This document shows, one piece after another, positions 33,750 to 33,979 of a DNA stretch of 33,979 nucleotides. This DNA is from an uncultured Archangium sp. Its GTDB lineage: Bacteria > Myxococcota > Myxococcia > Myxococcales > Myxococcaceae. The stretch is taken from assembly GCA_903905455.1 (NCBI GenBank), contig CAIVGN010000119.1, positions 1 to 33,979 of the forward strand. Reading direction: 5' to 3'. The position numbers and the translations under genes are program-made. The notes beneath the pieces are model-generated. The model ran no database searches and was not told where the DNA came from. It saw only the letters and a list, made by a program, of their open reading frames with translations. The first letter of the stretch is position 1. Each line of letters starts with the position of its first letter.

Positions 33750-33767
33750 GCGGGGCCGCGGCTGATT

Positions 33768-33787
33768 CCTGAACTCATGAGTTCAGG
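33768..33787. terminator. perfect 20-base palindrome between convergent genes
   Basis: CCTGAACTCATGAGTTCAGG is a perfect inverted repeat with no spacer. As RNA it can fold with a seven-base-pair stem and a six-base loop. It lies between the stops of two convergent genes and overlaps the stop codon of the small one. A bidirectional terminator or a protein-binding site is possible; the T-run of an intrinsic terminator is missing. Confidence 0.45.
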
Positions 33788-33959
33788 GTGATGGTCGGGG
33801 CGCGGTGCGGCAATCGGGTGGAGCGGCACCCTCGCGGAGTTCCCGTTCGAACGCCCGCTTCTCGCGTGCGCGCTCCGCGTTTCCGTTGATCTTGTGGGGC
33901 TTGCAGAGCAGGCAACCCGCTCGTCGGTTCTTCGCGCGTCTTCGTTTGTGGTGCGCCAT
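33783..33959 (-). CDS. small basic CxxC protein
   Basis: A 58-residue protein starting MAHHKRRRAKNRRAGCLLCK, then PHKINGNAERAREKRAFERE. The N-terminal part (K/R-rich, RRxGCLLCKPHKxNG) matches a small conserved protein seen in many proteobacteria, with a CxxC pair and a following His that could bind zinc or nucleic acid. The ATG at 33959 has GGGAGCC upstream. It is below usual length cut-offs, so it may be missed by gene callers. Function unknown; a ribosome- or RNA-associated zinc-ribbon protein is a guess. Confidence 0.7.
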   Translation of the reverse strand: MAHHKRRRAKNRRAGCLLCKPHKINGNAERAREKRAFERELREGAAPPDCRTAPRPSP

Positions 33960-33979
33960 GGGGCTCCCGTGAAGGGGGA

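Overview
The window is GC-rich chromosomal DNA from a delta-type proteobacterium, most likely a member of the Myxococcota (Myxococcaceae/Archangiaceae-like). The pointers are a Tgl-type TPR pilotin lipoprotein, a DUF6209 lipoprotein, a DUF2760/Hsp70 pair, an NtrC-type sigma-54 activator, an HMG-CoA synthase, and many secreted or lipid-anchored proteins with Ala/Pro-rich or Asp-Ala-Gly linkers. No species can be named from sequence alone.

Layout. 0-2.2 kb, minus: DUF2760 protein followed by an Hsp70 homologue that runs off the left edge. 2.3-6.2 kb, plus: a tight run of a secreted protein, a fused N-domain/Tgl-like TPR lipoprotein, a one-pass membrane HTH protein, recO and a PfkB sugar kinase. 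6.2-10.8 kb, minus: an outer-membrane barrel, a membrane-anchored M23 endopeptidase, an unknown protein and a sigma-54 response regulator. 10.9-12.6 kb, plus: a lipoprotein with a DAG-repeat linker, a propeller-like module and a duplicated Cys-rich tail. 12.6-13.8 kb, minus: HMG-CoA synthase. 14-15.6 kb, plus: murJ. 15.6-16.0 kb holds no intact gene, only probable relics of a PIN-domain toxin and an Imm11-type protein.

16.0-23.9 kb, plus: a secreted protein, then a five-gene run (PafA-like alkaline phosphatase, OprO/OprP-like porin, large PHP-domain CehA/McbA-like lipoprotein, secreted EF-hand protein, free-Met-R-sulfoxide reductase). The run is preceded by an 11-bp direct repeat that looks like a Pho box, so it reads as a phosphate-scavenging unit. 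24.0-27.1 kb, plus: a five-S1-domain RNA-binding protein and two membrane or secreted unknowns. 27.0-29.4 kb, minus: a three-gene membrane set (unknown, PlsC-like acyltransferase, DUF1295 reductase-like).

29.4-30.8 kb: an initiator tRNA with its own promoter and terminator, abutted by an AbiE type IV toxin-antitoxin locus whose toxin has lost its 3' part while its antitoxin is intact. 30.9-34.0 kb: a two-repeat DUF6209 lipoprotein, an ArsR/SRPBCC pair with a palindromic operator over the start codon, a secreted unknown and a small basic CxxC protein. The most rewarding items are the Pho-box operon, the Tgl fusion, the half-dead AbiE locus at tRNA-fMet, the ArsR operator and the duplicated 8-Cys module.
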